Part shown: positions 1 through 7,179 of the stretch, piece by piece
Layout of the letters: every line of letters begins with the position of its first letter
Position numbering within the stretch: position 1 is the stretch's first letter
Source: Bacteroidales bacterium
GTDB lineage: Bacteria > Bacteroidota > Bacteroidia > Bacteroidales > VadinHA17
DNA: 12,264 nt
Direction: 5' to 3'
Assembly: GCA_030692905.1 (NCBI GenBank)
Contig: JAUYBT010000105.1
Span: 1 to 12,264 of the forward strand
Notes under the pieces: model-generated
Databases searched by the model: none
Seen by the model: only the letters and a program-made list of their open reading frames with translations
Told to the model about the DNA's origin: nothing
Made by a program: the position numbers and the translations under genes

Positions 1-208
1 GTCCGTAGGGATGCCTCGAATCGGGTGGATTATCAGACACCTTAACCGACAGGAATGCAATAATAGCTGCAATAAGGTCCATCGAAGAATGGATTGCTTC
101 AGAAATTATGCTAACCGACCCGCTGATAAGTCCAACAGCTATCTTCATTATAATCAATAAAGTGTTGGAGATTATTGAAAGGCGGGCAATACTTACTTTA
201 GCATTCAT
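1..208 (-). CDS. Cation diffusion facilitator family transporter, N-terminal fragment
   Basis: This gene begins in the window and runs off the left edge, so only about the first 69 residues are visible. I translated it by hand. It opens with a hydrophobic segment (about residues 10-30), then a second helix with an HxxxD pair (H40 and D44), followed by an RHPYG motif near residue 65. This is the TM1-TM2 layout of cation diffusion facilitators, where the HxxxD in TM2 is part of the transport metal site and the HPYGHGK segment follows it. Members export divalent metals such as zinc, iron or cobalt against protons; the substrate cannot be told here. A second in-frame ATG at 224-226 would add six residues (MYPEKL) and overlap the upstream DUF362 gene by 11 bases. 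I chose 208, which leaves a 7-base gap, but either start is possible. It is probably the third gene of the pfkA transcript. Confidence 0.8.
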   Translation of the reverse strand, partial: MNAKVSIARLSIISNTLLIIMKIAVGLISGSVSIISEAIHSSMDLIAAIIAFLSVKVSDNPPDSRHPYG

Positions 209-215
209 GAGTTTT

Positions 216-1337
216 TCAGGATACATTTATCAATTCATATTCAGTTTTGCCTAACCCTATTTTTGCCCCATGTTCGAGCCCTGCCTGCCAGAAAGTATCA
301 GGATGTGCCTTCTTGAACTTGTCTTCTCCCTTCATGTCACTATGCTTATGGTCATCACAGATCCTGCTTCCCGGTAGTGCAGGAGCTGCTTTAACCAGAT
401 CAGCGCAAGCCTGGTCGAGAGCAACCGGATCGAATGATGCAGCCATGCCAATATCGGGCACCAAAGGATAATCATTGAAACCATTACAGTCGCAATCGGG
501 TGAGACATTCATTATAAAATTAATATGGAAAGAGGGTTTGTCTTTTACAACGGCTAATGCATATTCTGCAACTCTTTTACATACTGTTTCAGAGGCATTC
601 TGCCACACTACCCTTGCCGAATCGTACTGGCATACTGCAACACACTGTCCGCAACCAACGCACTTAACATAATCAATATGTGCTATCTTATCTTTACCTA
701 CCTCAATAGCATCATGAGCACAGTATTTCTCACACATCCTGCAACCTGTGCAGTTCTCTTCATATATTTCCGGTGAAGAGCCGGAATGCAGAAACAACTT
801 TCCACCTACCGATGCACAACCCATGCCAAGGTTTTTCAGAGCCCCTCCAAAACCTGTCATTTCGTGCCCTTTGAAATGGTTCATTGAAATGATAATATCT
901 GAATCGGCAATTGCACTGCCAATTTTGGCGGTGGTGCAATATTCCATATTTAGATCAATCTCACGATAATCGGTACCCTTTATCCCGTCACCGATAATAA
1001 CCGGACAATCCGTTGCAAGAGGGTTATATCCGTTCTCAAAAGCTGCTTCAAGATGGGAGGGAGCATTGGAGCGACTTCCGTAATAAAGGGTATTACAATC
1101 GGTAAGGAATGGGATTGCCTCTTTTGCTTTTAACAGTTTTACTATGCGTGCAGCATAGTTAGGCCTCAGGTAGGCCAGGTTTCCAGGTTCTCCGAAATGT
1201 ATTTTAATGGCTACTATTTTTTTCTGAAAATCAATTTTATCGATACCGGCTTTAACAACAAGTGTCTCAAGCTTTTTCAAGAGATTTTGTGATGGTTTTG
1301 CCCTGAGGTTGGTAAAATAGACTTTTGATGCAGACAT
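216..1337 (-). CDS. DUF362 domain protein with two [4Fe-4S] ferredoxin motifs
   Basis: The protein has 373 residues, no signal peptide and no membrane helix, so it is probably cytoplasmic. Residues 1-185 and the C-terminal part make up the DUF362 region, with conserved-looking stretches around KIHFGEPGN (45-53), NHFKGHEMTGFGGALKNLGMG (153-173) and SPDCDCN (279-285). Inserted between them is a bacterial ferredoxin module with two CxxCxxCxxxC motifs: C196/C199/C202/C206 and C226/C229/C232/C236, which should hold two [4Fe-4S] clusters. C282 and C284 are further possible metal ligands. DUF362/ferredoxin proteins are common in anaerobes and are thought to be redox proteins, but I know of no established reaction or partner. 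The gene lies 13 bases after pfkA in the same direction, so it is probably cotranscribed with it. The family call is secure; the function is unknown. Confidence 0.88.
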   Translation of the reverse strand: MSASKVYFTNLRAKPSQNLLKKLETLVVKAGIDKIDFQKKIVAIKIHFGEPGNLAYLRPNYAARIVKLLKAKEAIPFLTDCNTLYYGSRSNAPSHLEAAFENGYNPLATDCPVIIGDGIKGTDYREIDLNMEYCTTAKIGSAIADSDIIISMNHFKGHEMTGFGGALKNLGMGCASVGGKLFLHSGSSPEIYEENCTGCRMCEKYCAHDAIEVGKDKIAHIDYVKCVGCGQCVAVCQYDSARVVWQNASETVCKRVAEYALAVVKDKPSFHINFIMNVSPDCDCNGFNDYPLVPDIGMAASFDPVALDQACADLVKAAPALPGSRICDDHKHSDMKGEDKFKKAHPDTFWQAGLEHGAKIGLGKTEYELINVS

Positions 1338-1350
1338 ATCCTGTGTTTTT

Positions 1351-2331
1351 CTATACTGACAATATCTTCGCTAATTCCACAAGGTCGTGGTTAATATCTT
1401 TATGAAGTTTAACGGCTCTGCGGAAAGGAACCAGAGTGATCTCACCATTCATTATTCCAACCATAACACTTTTCTGGTCATCAATAAGGGCTTCAACTGC
1501 AGCATGGCCAAGACGGCTTGCATTAACCCTGTCGATTGCCGATGGAGATCCTCCACGTTGCAGATGCCCTAGTACTGAAACTCTGACGTCATACTCTTTA
1601 AAATCGTCCTTCACCTTTTTGGCTATTGCAAAAGCGCCTCCTTCTTCATCACCTTCTGCAACAATGATGATATTGCTTGATTTCTTGCGCGTGTTGCCGC
1701 CCTCGATCATCTGTTTCAGGTTATGGGCTTTTCCTTTAATTTCAGGAATGATAATTGCTTCGGCGCCTGTAGCTATTCCGCTGTAAAGGGCGATGAACCC
1801 TGCCTCTGCACCCATCACTTCAACAAAAAACATCCTGTTATGAGCACTGGCTGTGTCCCTGATCTTATCAACAGCCTCTACAACAGTGTTAAGAGCTGTG
1901 TCATATCCAATTGTGTAATCAGTGCCGTATATGTCATTATCAATTGTTCCGGGTATCCCGACAAAAGGGATTTCATACTCTTCGTTGAATATTCTTGCAC
2001 CGGTAAATGATCCATCTCCACCAATTACCACAACTCCATCAATTTGAGCTTCCTTCAGATTATTATATGCTTTAAGTCTTCCTTCCGTTGTCTTAAACTC
2101 CTCACATCTCGCAGTCTTCAGTATTGTTCCTCCTCTCTGGATAATATCGCTAACACTCTGTGACTGAAGCGGTTTGAAGTTTGCATCAATCATCCCCTGG
2201 TATCCCTGGCAAATGCCAATAACTTCCAATCCATTATAAACTGCTGTACGCACAACTGCACGTATAGCTGCATTCATACCGGGGGCATCTCCTCCTGATG
2301 TCAGTACCCCGATTCTCTTAACTTTTCCCAT
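1351..2331 (-). CDS. pfkA: ATP-dependent 6-phosphofructokinase
   Basis: This enzyme phosphorylates fructose 6-phosphate to fructose 1,6-bisphosphate, the committed step of glycolysis, as a cytoplasmic tetramer. At 326 residues it is the usual length of the short bacterial PfkA. Visible motifs are SGGDAPGMNAAIR (12-24), TARCEEF (73-79), GGDGS (104-108), PGTIDND with the catalytic base D131 (127-133) and GHLQRGG (255-261). Gly in GGDGS and Gly rather than Lys before TIDND point to ATP rather than pyrophosphate as donor. Effector-site arginines matching those of E. coli (R24, R28, R158) are present, so allosteric control by ADP/PEP is likely. One oddity is the active-site MGR motif, which reads MGA (173-175). 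The gene has a strong promoter match just upstream and appears to lead an operon with the DUF362 and CDF genes. Confidence 0.95.
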   Translation of the reverse strand: MGKVKRIGVLTSGGDAPGMNAAIRAVVRTAVYNGLEVIGICQGYQGMIDANFKPLQSQSVSDIIQRGGTILKTARCEEFKTTEGRLKAYNNLKEAQIDGVVVIGGDGSFTGARIFNEEYEIPFVGIPGTIDNDIYGTDYTIGYDTALNTVVEAVDKIRDTASAHNRMFFVEVMGAEAGFIALYSGIATGAEAIIIPEIKGKAHNLKQMIEGGNTRKKSSNIIIVAEGDEEGGAFAIAKKVKDDFKEYDVRVSVLGHLQRGGSPSAIDRVNASRLGHAAVEALIDDQKSVMVGIMNGEITLVPFRRAVKLHKDINHDLVELAKILSV

Positions 2332-2356
2332 AAATAATAATTGTAAAATAAGCCCA

Positions 2357-2387
2357 CAAAGGTAATGTATTTTTTTTGCCTTACAAA
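2357..2387 (-). promoter_or_regulatory. Bacteroidota-type promoter of pfkA
   Basis: On the minus strand a TTTG box (2384-2387) is followed after exactly 19 bases by TACCTTTG (2357-2364). This matches the -33/-7 consensus TTTG-N19-21-TAnnTTTG of the Bacteroidota primary sigma factor. Transcription would start near 2350 and leave a leader of about 20 bases before the pfkA ATG. The spacer contains a run of eight A residues on the minus strand. The promoter lies in the 75-base gap after ispH, so pfkA can be expressed independently of the upstream porQ-cmk-ispH group. Confidence 0.68.
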
Positions 2388-2406
2388 TGACGGAACTTTG
2401 CTATAG

Positions 2407-3282
2407 TCAGATATTTGAAATGATATCCCGTATATTTTCGATGAGCCATTTTGGTGTTGAGGTTGCTCCACAGATCCCTACCGATTTTTTCCCTTTGAAC
2501 CATGATTTGTCAATCTCTTCAGGTGATGAGACAAAATGTGTATCAGGATTGATGTTTTTGCAAACGGAAAAGAGTATTTTACCATTGGAACTTTCCCTTC
2601 CGCTGACGAAAATTATGGTGTCATGTTTTCGGGCGAATGCCTTAAGATGAGGCTCCCGGTTTGAGACCTGACCACATATCGTTTTATTGATAATCAGATT
2701 CATGTCAGGATCCGATATCCCATTTTCTTCCATCTTAAAACGCAGGATGTCTGTAAAATTACGGTACTCTTTAACACTCATTGTCGTTTGAGCAAAAAGA
2801 TATACAGGCCTGGTAATATCAACCTTCTGGAAATCGTCAGGCCCGGAAACGAGGATACCTTCATTATTTATCTGGCCAAGCAAACCAACTACTTCCGCAT
2901 GACCAGGTTTGCCGAATATCACAACCTGCCCGTTGCCCTCTTTTGTTTTAAGCCAGGTCTCTTTAATTTTTGACTGTAACCTTTTTACAATCGGACAGGT
3001 AGCCTCAATTATCGTAATATTATTTTTCTCGGCTGTGATATATGTTTCAGGCGGTTCCCCGTGAGCCCTGATAAGCACTTTGCAATTCTTAAGCTTTCTG
3101 AACTCATCATGATCAATGGAGGCAAGTCCCAGTGTTGAAAGTCTCTCTACTTCCTTATCATTATGAACGATAGGGCCAAGTGAAAAAATCTTCTCACCCC
3201 TTAAAAGAGCTTTTTCTGCAATCTCAACTGCATTTTGCACGCCAAAACAGAAACCGGACTGTTTATCAATTTCAACTACCAT
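2407..3282 (-). CDS. ispH: 4-hydroxy-3-methylbut-2-enyl diphosphate reductase
   Basis: IspH (LytB) catalyses the last step of the MEP pathway, reducing HMBPP to isopentenyl and dimethylallyl diphosphate in the cytoplasm with an unusual [4Fe-4S] cluster. At 291 residues the protein has normal length. The three cluster cysteines are C12 (SGFCFGV), C96 (ATCPIV) and C203 (TICGQV). Substrate-pocket residues are visible: H40 in GPIVHND, H74 in RAHGEPP, H128 and E130 in GKPGHAE, T166/T167 in QTTMSV, SSN at 231-233, and the GICGATSTP loop at 269-277. The TICGQVSNR form, rather than the TICYATTNR form of proteobacteria, fits Bacteroidota sequences as I remember them. The start overlaps the end of cmk by 11 bases, which suggests translational coupling. 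It supplies precursors for menaquinone side chains, the presumed acceptor of the EMO-like complex in this window. Confidence 0.96.
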   Translation of the reverse strand: MVVEIDKQSGFCFGVQNAVEIAEKALLRGEKIFSLGPIVHNDKEVERLSTLGLASIDHDEFRKLKNCKVLIRAHGEPPETYITAEKNNITIIEATCPIVKRLQSKIKETWLKTKEGNGQVVIFGKPGHAEVVGLLGQINNEGILVSGPDDFQKVDITRPVYLFAQTTMSVKEYRNFTDILRFKMEENGISDPDMNLIINKTICGQVSNREPHLKAFARKHDTIIFVSGRESSNGKILFSVCKNINPDTHFVSSPEEIDKSWFKGKKSVGICGATSTPKWLIENIRDIISNI

Positions 3283-3967
3283 TTATCTTCTTTTCAATTA
3301 TCTGTCTGATCCACGACATTTGCTCTTCAACAGTCTTCCTGCTGTTATCGAGGATTATCGCGTCATCTGCTCTTCTTAATGGACTTATATCCCTGTTTTC
3401 ATCAGCAATATCGCGGGCTATTATATTTCTTTTAATCTCTTCAAAGTCAATAACTATGCCTCTTCCCGTCATCTCATCGTGCCTTCTTTTGGCCCTGATA
3501 TCCACGGATGCTGTCATGAAAATCTTAATATCAGCATCAGGGAATACCACCGTTCCAATATCCCTCCCATCCATTACAATTCCCTTATTAACACCTATCT
3601 GCCTTTGTAACTCAACCATTCGTGCACGTACTTCCGGTATCTGGCTTATCCGGCTTACATGAGCCGATACTTCAATACTTCTTATCTCCGTCTCAACATT
3701 TTCGGAGTTAAGGAATGTCTCATATTCGTTAATATCAGGATTATAAATAAATCCGATATTAATATCCTTAATTTCCCATAGAACACCCCCGGTATTCAAT
3801 CCACCTTTCCCAATAAAATTTTTCCTCATGCAATAGAGCGTAACTGCACGGTACATCGCACCACTGTCGATAAATATATAGTTCAACTCTTTTGCAATAG
3901 ATCTTGCAAAAGTGCTCTTTCCACACGATGAATACCCGTCAATTGCTATTATAAGTCGTTTCTCCAT
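3272..3967 (-). CDS. cmk: (d)CMP kinase (cytidylate kinase)
   Basis: Cmk transfers phosphate from ATP to CMP or dCMP and so feeds CTP/dCTP synthesis and recycling. It is a cytoplasmic P-loop NMP kinase of 231 residues, a normal length. The Walker A loop is GYSSCGKST (11-19), followed by IDSGAMYRA (33-41), which contacts the nucleotide. A central RDIGTVVFP motif (135-143) is the family hallmark. The lid region with RRHDE and RDIADENRDISPLRRADDA (about 185-203) closes over the phosphates and is typical of Cmk. The gene lies 38 bases after porQ, and its end overlaps ispH by 11 bases. No convincing promoter was seen in the 38-base gap, so porQ, cmk and ispH are probably one transcript. Confidence 0.95.
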   Translation of the reverse strand: MEKRLIIAIDGYSSCGKSTFARSIAKELNYIFIDSGAMYRAVTLYCMRKNFIGKGGLNTGGVLWEIKDINIGFIYNPDINEYETFLNSENVETEIRSIEVSAHVSRISQIPEVRARMVELQRQIGVNKGIVMDGRDIGTVVFPDADIKIFMTASVDIRAKRRHDEMTGRGIVIDFEEIKRNIIARDIADENRDISPLRRADDAIILDNSRKTVEEQMSWIRQIIEKKINGS

Positions 3968-4005
3968 GCCTGAATATTATTGAAACAAATTCAAAAGTTT
4001 AAAGT

Positions 4006-5040
4006 TTAATCATGATATTTTTTATAAATTTTATCCGGTCTTATTATCAACGATACATGGTTCGATGATCCTGCAAGATGGTAGGTTGCCCTGCCAAACT
4101 CAATATCCAGCCACGAGGTGTTAATACCGAATCCCCACGAAAACCCGACTGTTGACACTCTCGAGTCCACCTGTAACTCTCTTCTCCTCTGATAGTTGTA
4201 TCCACCACAGAAATAAAAATTCTTATGTGGGATCAATTCAGCCCCCAGAATAATATGTCTCATGAGGTTCTCAACGAATTCTGATGAAACAGGAACGCTA
4301 TTTCCGGTTGATGCAGGCTCCGTGTATTGATGAGTAAGGTCAAATTTTTCCAGATGTTTCAGGGTTAAGGAGAAACGCAGAGGTGCATAGGCCAGCCTCT
4401 GCGATACGCCTGCCTGTATCTCAAAAGGCAGTTTCTGATGTGGTTCTCCGGCATAGGTAGTAACCTGGTAACCTGCATTTTTAATCACCAAACCGGCTGA
4501 AAAAAGGTTACTGCGATTGTGCCATGATGCTCCGATATCAAATGCGAATCCGAAAGAGGTATATTTTTCAAGATGCGATAATACAGGTTTAAAGTTCACA
4601 CCTACTGTGAAAAGTGAATCAATCTCACGTGAATATATCATTGAAAAGGCATATTCCGCAGCACTGAAGTTGCCGGTTATGATCCCCGAAGCATCAGTTT
4701 CGGTAAACGAACCATAATTCAGGTAGGTCAGACCGACTGCAAAATTTCCTGTACCCTGGTATGATCGCGAGTACATGGCCAGTCCATAATTGATACCGGC
4801 AAAATAGTTTACATAATTTAACGCCAGAGTTTTATTCATGCCGGAATTGAGCAGAGCCGGATTATGATATGCAAGGTTCAGGTTATTCCCCTGTAAGGAA
4901 ACATTCGAACCACCAAGAGAGGAAACAAGCCCGGAATGGGTCAGGTTTAAGAATTCATAGATATTATCGCCCCCGGTTTGTGAAAAAGAAGATGACATTA
5001 TAATGCTGAAGAAGAAAATAATCAGAGCCTTTTTTCCCAT
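4006..5040 (-). CDS. porQ: Type IX secretion system protein PorQ (outer-membrane beta-barrel)
   Basis: The 344-residue protein begins with a lysine-containing N-terminus and a hydrophobic stretch (about 5-20) ending in SSSFSQ, a good Sec signal peptide with cleavage near residue 20. The mature start (GGDNIYEFLNLTHSG, then LGGSNVSL and AYHNPALL) matches the N-terminal pattern of the PorQ family. The rest alternates short aromatic/hydrophobic strands with polar turns, as in a FadL/PorV-like outer-membrane barrel. In Porphyromonas, PorQ works with PorU, PorV and PorZ in the attachment complex that processes type IX cargo and links it to A-LPS. That precise role is inherited from the family, not seen here. 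The gene is followed by cmk and ispH, an arrangement I recall from other Bacteroidota. It ends with a lysine/tyrosine-rich tail. The main alternative is a related PorV-like barrel. Confidence 0.87.
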   Translation of the reverse strand: MGKKALIIFFFSIIMSSSFSQTGGDNIYEFLNLTHSGLVSSLGGSNVSLQGNNLNLAYHNPALLNSGMNKTLALNYVNYFAGINYGLAMYSRSYQGTGNFAVGLTYLNYGSFTETDASGIITGNFSAAEYAFSMIYSREIDSLFTVGVNFKPVLSHLEKYTSFGFAFDIGASWHNRSNLFSAGLVIKNAGYQVTTYAGEPHQKLPFEIQAGVSQRLAYAPLRFSLTLKHLEKFDLTHQYTEPASTGNSVPVSSEFVENLMRHIILGAELIPHKNFYFCGGYNYQRRRELQVDSRVSTVGFSWGFGINTSWLDIEFGRATYHLAGSSNHVSLIIRPDKIYKKYHD

Positions 5041-5051
5041 AGCTGTTAATC

Positions 5052-5069
5052 CATGCCAAATATAGCATG
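5052..5069 (-). promoter_or_regulatory. Probable porQ -7 box within an inverted repeat
   Basis: On the minus strand TATATTTG (5057-5064) fits the Bacteroidota -7 box TAnnTTTG and lies 16 bases upstream of the porQ ATG. It is flanked exactly by a 5-base inverted repeat, CATGC (5065-5069 minus) and GCATG (5052-5056 minus). No clear TTTG is present 19-21 bases upstream; the region is only T/A-rich. The promoter call is therefore weaker than that for pfkA or etfB. The inverted repeat could be an operator that occludes the -7 box, or it could be chance. Confidence 0.42.
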
Positions 5070-5135
5070 ATTTATTTAAACGGATTAGCTATGTAAATTA
5101 GTATTAATGAACAGAATATAAGCAATTGGTGCAGA

Positions 5136-6059
5136 TCAGGCAGTTTTACCCGTTAGAGCAAGCGCTTCGTCAAAACTCTTTTTCCTGCCATCCATCTGCG
5201 ACATCAACAGGCCGGCAATTACAATGACCATCCCGATAATGTTCTGTACAGTCAGTTTATCACCAAGTAAAATAAAAGAAAAGAGAGCTGTGAAAACAGG
5301 AATGCAATTTGAAAAAACATTTGCTTTTGTTATTCCCATATTTTTAACAGAATAAGCAAAAAGTATGAAAGCGCCGCACGATGCAAAAACGGCAAGTTCT
5401 ATTATCGGTTTAAACATATTAAAGGTGAACGGAGTATTAATGAAATCGTTGAAATCAAGTATTAAAAAGAGGGGGAAAAAAAGTACAGCGCCGATGATGT
5501 TCTGAACATTTACGATGTAAACCGGACTATAATTTCCAACAAGTCGGCTGAGGGTCAGGTTATATCCGACAGCTGAAAGAACCGCAATTAGGAGAAGGCC
5601 CAAACCTTTAGTGTTGAAGGAAATACTTCCATCTTTATTAAGTATGAACACCAGAACTCCAATAAATGAGAAGATAATTCCTGCATAATTTATCACCTTC
5701 AGTTTCTCTTTGAAAATTAACCATGCGCCGAGGGTAGCGAAAACAGGTATTGTTGATATCAGTACTGAGCATACTGTTGCCGAAACATAAGTAAGTCCGA
5801 AACTCTCACCCAGAAAATAAAAGAAAGGTTCAAACAGGGCCAGCATCAGAAATAGCTTCCAGTCTCCCTTCTTTATCTTCATATAGTTTTTTGTAATGAT
5901 CAGATAAATTGTCATGAGAATTGATGCAAACAGAAGCCTTATGAAGACTATTGTGATAGGGTGGAATGTTTCATTTGCTACCTTGAACCATATGAATGAA
6001 AAGGACCAGAAGATCATTGACAAAATTACCGCACCATATGTCTTTACTTTGCTATTCAA
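5136..6059 (-). CDS. EamA/DMT-superfamily permease
   Basis: The 307-residue protein is very hydrophobic, with about ten membrane helices arranged as two EamA repeats (about residues 8-140 and 152-288). The N-terminal FWSFSFIWFKVANETFHP region (17-34) and the FKEKL segment (116-120), echoed by LGDKL (265-269) in the second repeat, are typical of bacterial drug/metabolite transporters of the RhaT/EamA kind. Such carriers move amino acids, metabolites or drugs across the inner membrane; the substrate cannot be predicted. The C-terminus is a short charged cytoplasmic tail (about 289-307). The gene is separated from porQ by 95 bases and starts beside the divergent region. I found no clear TAnnTTTG promoter on its side of that region. 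Confidence 0.85.
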   Translation of the reverse strand: MNSKVKTYGAVILSMIFWSFSFIWFKVANETFHPITIVFIRLLFASILMTIYLIITKNYMKIKKGDWKLFLMLALFEPFFYFLGESFGLTYVSATVCSVLISTIPVFATLGAWLIFKEKLKVINYAGIIFSFIGVLVFILNKDGSISFNTKGLGLLLIAVLSAVGYNLTLSRLVGNYSPVYIVNVQNIIGAVLFFPLFLILDFNDFINTPFTFNMFKPIIELAVFASCGAFILFAYSVKNMGITKANVFSNCIPVFTALFSFILLGDKLTVQNIIGMVIVIAGLLMSQMDGRKKSFDEALALTGKTA

Positions 6060-6164
6060 TGTTTTAACTTTTGATTTTATTGCTATTTGCAGAAGGGCGA
6101 ATTTAATTTTAATATTTCTAATTTTAGTGCAGTTGTAAAAAAAACTTAATTGGTTTAAATCATC

Positions 6165-6176
6165 TATTCCGGAATA
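6165..6176. promoter_or_regulatory. Perfect 12-base palindrome TATTCCGGAATA
   Basis: The sequence is identical to its reverse complement over 12 bases, and it partly overlaps a second imperfect palindrome (GGAATATTTC, 6171-6180). It lies about 110 bases upstream of the etfB -33 box and about 105 bases upstream of the permease start. That position would suit an operator for a dimeric regulator or a site serving both divergent genes. No regulator gene lies in the window, so binding is only a suggestion. Confidence 0.35.
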
Positions 6177-6193
6177 TTTCGACCATCTTATTT

Positions 6194-6271
6194 ATTTTGA
6201 ATATGTAATGTGAATAAAGATCAGTTAAATAAATAGTTAGCAAATAAAATGATTTCGAATACGTAATATGA
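6194..6271. repeat. Pair of imperfect 20-base direct repeats
   Basis: ATTTTGAATATGTAATGTGA (6194-6213) recurs as ATTTCGAATACGTAATATGA (6252-6271) with 17 of 20 identities; all three differences are transitions. The copies are 58 bases apart start to start, and the second ends 15 bases before the etfB -33 box. The spacing and position resemble tandem activator or repressor sites. The low-complexity A/T-rich background lowers the weight of the match. Confidence 0.45.
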
Positions 6272-6286
6272 TTGATATTTTTCAGA

Positions 6287-6317
6287 TTTGATTGTGAAGC
6301 ATAAATTATTATATTTG
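6287..6317 (+). promoter_or_regulatory. Bacteroidota-type promoter of the etf operon
   Basis: TTTG (6287-6290) is followed after exactly 19 bases by TATATTTG (6310-6317), matching TTTG-N19-21-TAnnTTTG. Transcription would start near 6323, giving a leader of about 75 bases before the etfB ATG at 6398. No further promoter of this form was found in the short gaps between etfB and the acyl-CoA dehydrogenase gene, so this promoter probably drives all five genes. Confidence 0.65.
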
Positions 6318-6397
6318 CCGCCTTAAAGGTTGAAAAACGCAACATTGATTCTTTTAACATGTTTAGGATAAATTAAATAACTAATATCAAAGTTTAA

Positions 6398-7147
6398 ATG
6401 AAAATTCTGGTTTGTATCAGTAATGTTCCCGACACAACGACAAAAATTAAATTTGCCGAAGGAAATACTTTAATTGACACTACCGGTATCCAGTGGGTTA
6501 TTAACCCATGGGACGAATTGTCTCTTACCCGCGCACTTGAACTTAAAGATGATGCAGCAAGTGGAATAAAATCAGTCACTGTCCTTCACGTAGGTACTGC
6601 AACCTCCGAACCAACAATCCGTAAAGCCCTGGCTATCGGAGCCGATGATGCTATCAGGGTAAATGCTGAATCGTCTGATTCATGGTTTGTTGCATTCCAG
6701 ATTGCTGAAGTGGTGAAAAAAGAACAGTTTGATATAATCATGTGTGGTATTGAATCGAGCGATTATAATGGATCTGTAGTAGGAGGCATGATCTCTGAAT
6801 TTCTTGGGATTCCTTCAGTTTCAGCCGTTTCAGGGATAAGAATTGAAAACGGTCAACCTGTTATGACCCGCGAAATAGACGGAGGAAAAGAGGTTGTAAC
6901 AGTACCTGTTCCATTTGTAGCGATTGTTCAGAAGGGCATTGCCAAAGAGCCACGAATCGCCGCAATGCGCGGTATTATGATGGCAAGGTCAAAACCTGTT
7001 AAACTGGTTGAACCGGTTGCAGTTGAACCACTGACCGAAATCGTGGTATTTGAAAAGCCAACACCCCGTGCAGCATGTAAATATATTGACGCTGATAACC
7101 CTGCACAGCTTATTGATCTTTTGCAAAACGAAGCAAAAGTTATCTGA
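6398..7147 (+). CDS. etfB: Electron transfer flavoprotein beta subunit
   Basis: EtfB pairs with EtfA as the soluble carrier that takes electrons from acyl-CoA dehydrogenases. The 249-residue length is normal. Visible features are the N-terminal beta strand MKILVCISNVPD, NPWDE (36-40), which corresponds to the NPxDE motif, GIESSDYNGSVVG (117-129) in the nucleotide-binding loop, and the ETF beta signature VPVPFVAIVQKG (169-180) continuing through EPRIAAMRGIMMARSK (184-199). The last 50 residues form the arm that reaches EtfA. EtfB normally binds AMP in classical ETFs and a second FAD in bifurcating ETFs; I cannot decide which from the motifs alone. The quinone-linked partner genes downstream favour a simple electron-transfer role. 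The start has an A/T-rich leader without a Shine-Dalgarno sequence, as expected for the phylum. Confidence 0.95.
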   Translation: MKILVCISNVPDTTTKIKFAEGNTLIDTTGIQWVINPWDELSLTRALELKDDAASGIKSVTVLHVGTATSEPTIRKALAIGADDAIRVNAESSDSWFVAFQIAEVVKKEQFDIIMCGIESSDYNGSVVGGMISEFLGIPSVSAVSGIRIENGQPVMTREIDGGKEVVTVPVPFVAIVQKGIAKEPRIAAMRGIMMARSKPVKLVEPVAVEPLTEIVVFEKPTPRAACKYIDADNPAQLIDLLQNEAKVI

Positions 7148-7179
7148 TAAATAGTTAAAAAACAGTAAATCACTACGAT

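Larger units (their letters stand above)
6060..6397. other. Divergent intergenic region between the permease and etfB
   Basis: These 338 bases are strongly A/T-rich and contain no credible gene; the small minus-strand open frame at 6160-6360 looks like translated A/T-rich noise. The region holds a 12-base palindrome (6165-6176), two near-identical 20-base direct repeats (6194-6213 and 6252-6271), the etfB promoter (6287-6317) and a leader of about 75 bases before etfB. A weak stem, GTTG (6329-6332) with CAAC (6340-6343), lies in the leader, but it is too small to call a riboswitch or attenuator. No clear promoter for the leftward permease was seen. Confidence 0.7.

Noticed and set aside
3180..3662. 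Plus-strand open frame of 160 codons
   Set aside because: It is opposite cmk and the start of ispH, both of which have complete catalytic motifs on the minus strand.
6160..6360. Minus-strand open frame of 66 codons in the divergent region
   Set aside because: It is A/T-rich low-complexity sequence, overlaps the etfB promoter and repeats, and has no recognisable motif.
6318..6397. Riboswitch or attenuator in the etfB leader
   Set aside because: The leader is only about 75 bases, A/T-rich, with just a four-pair stem and no terminator-like structure.
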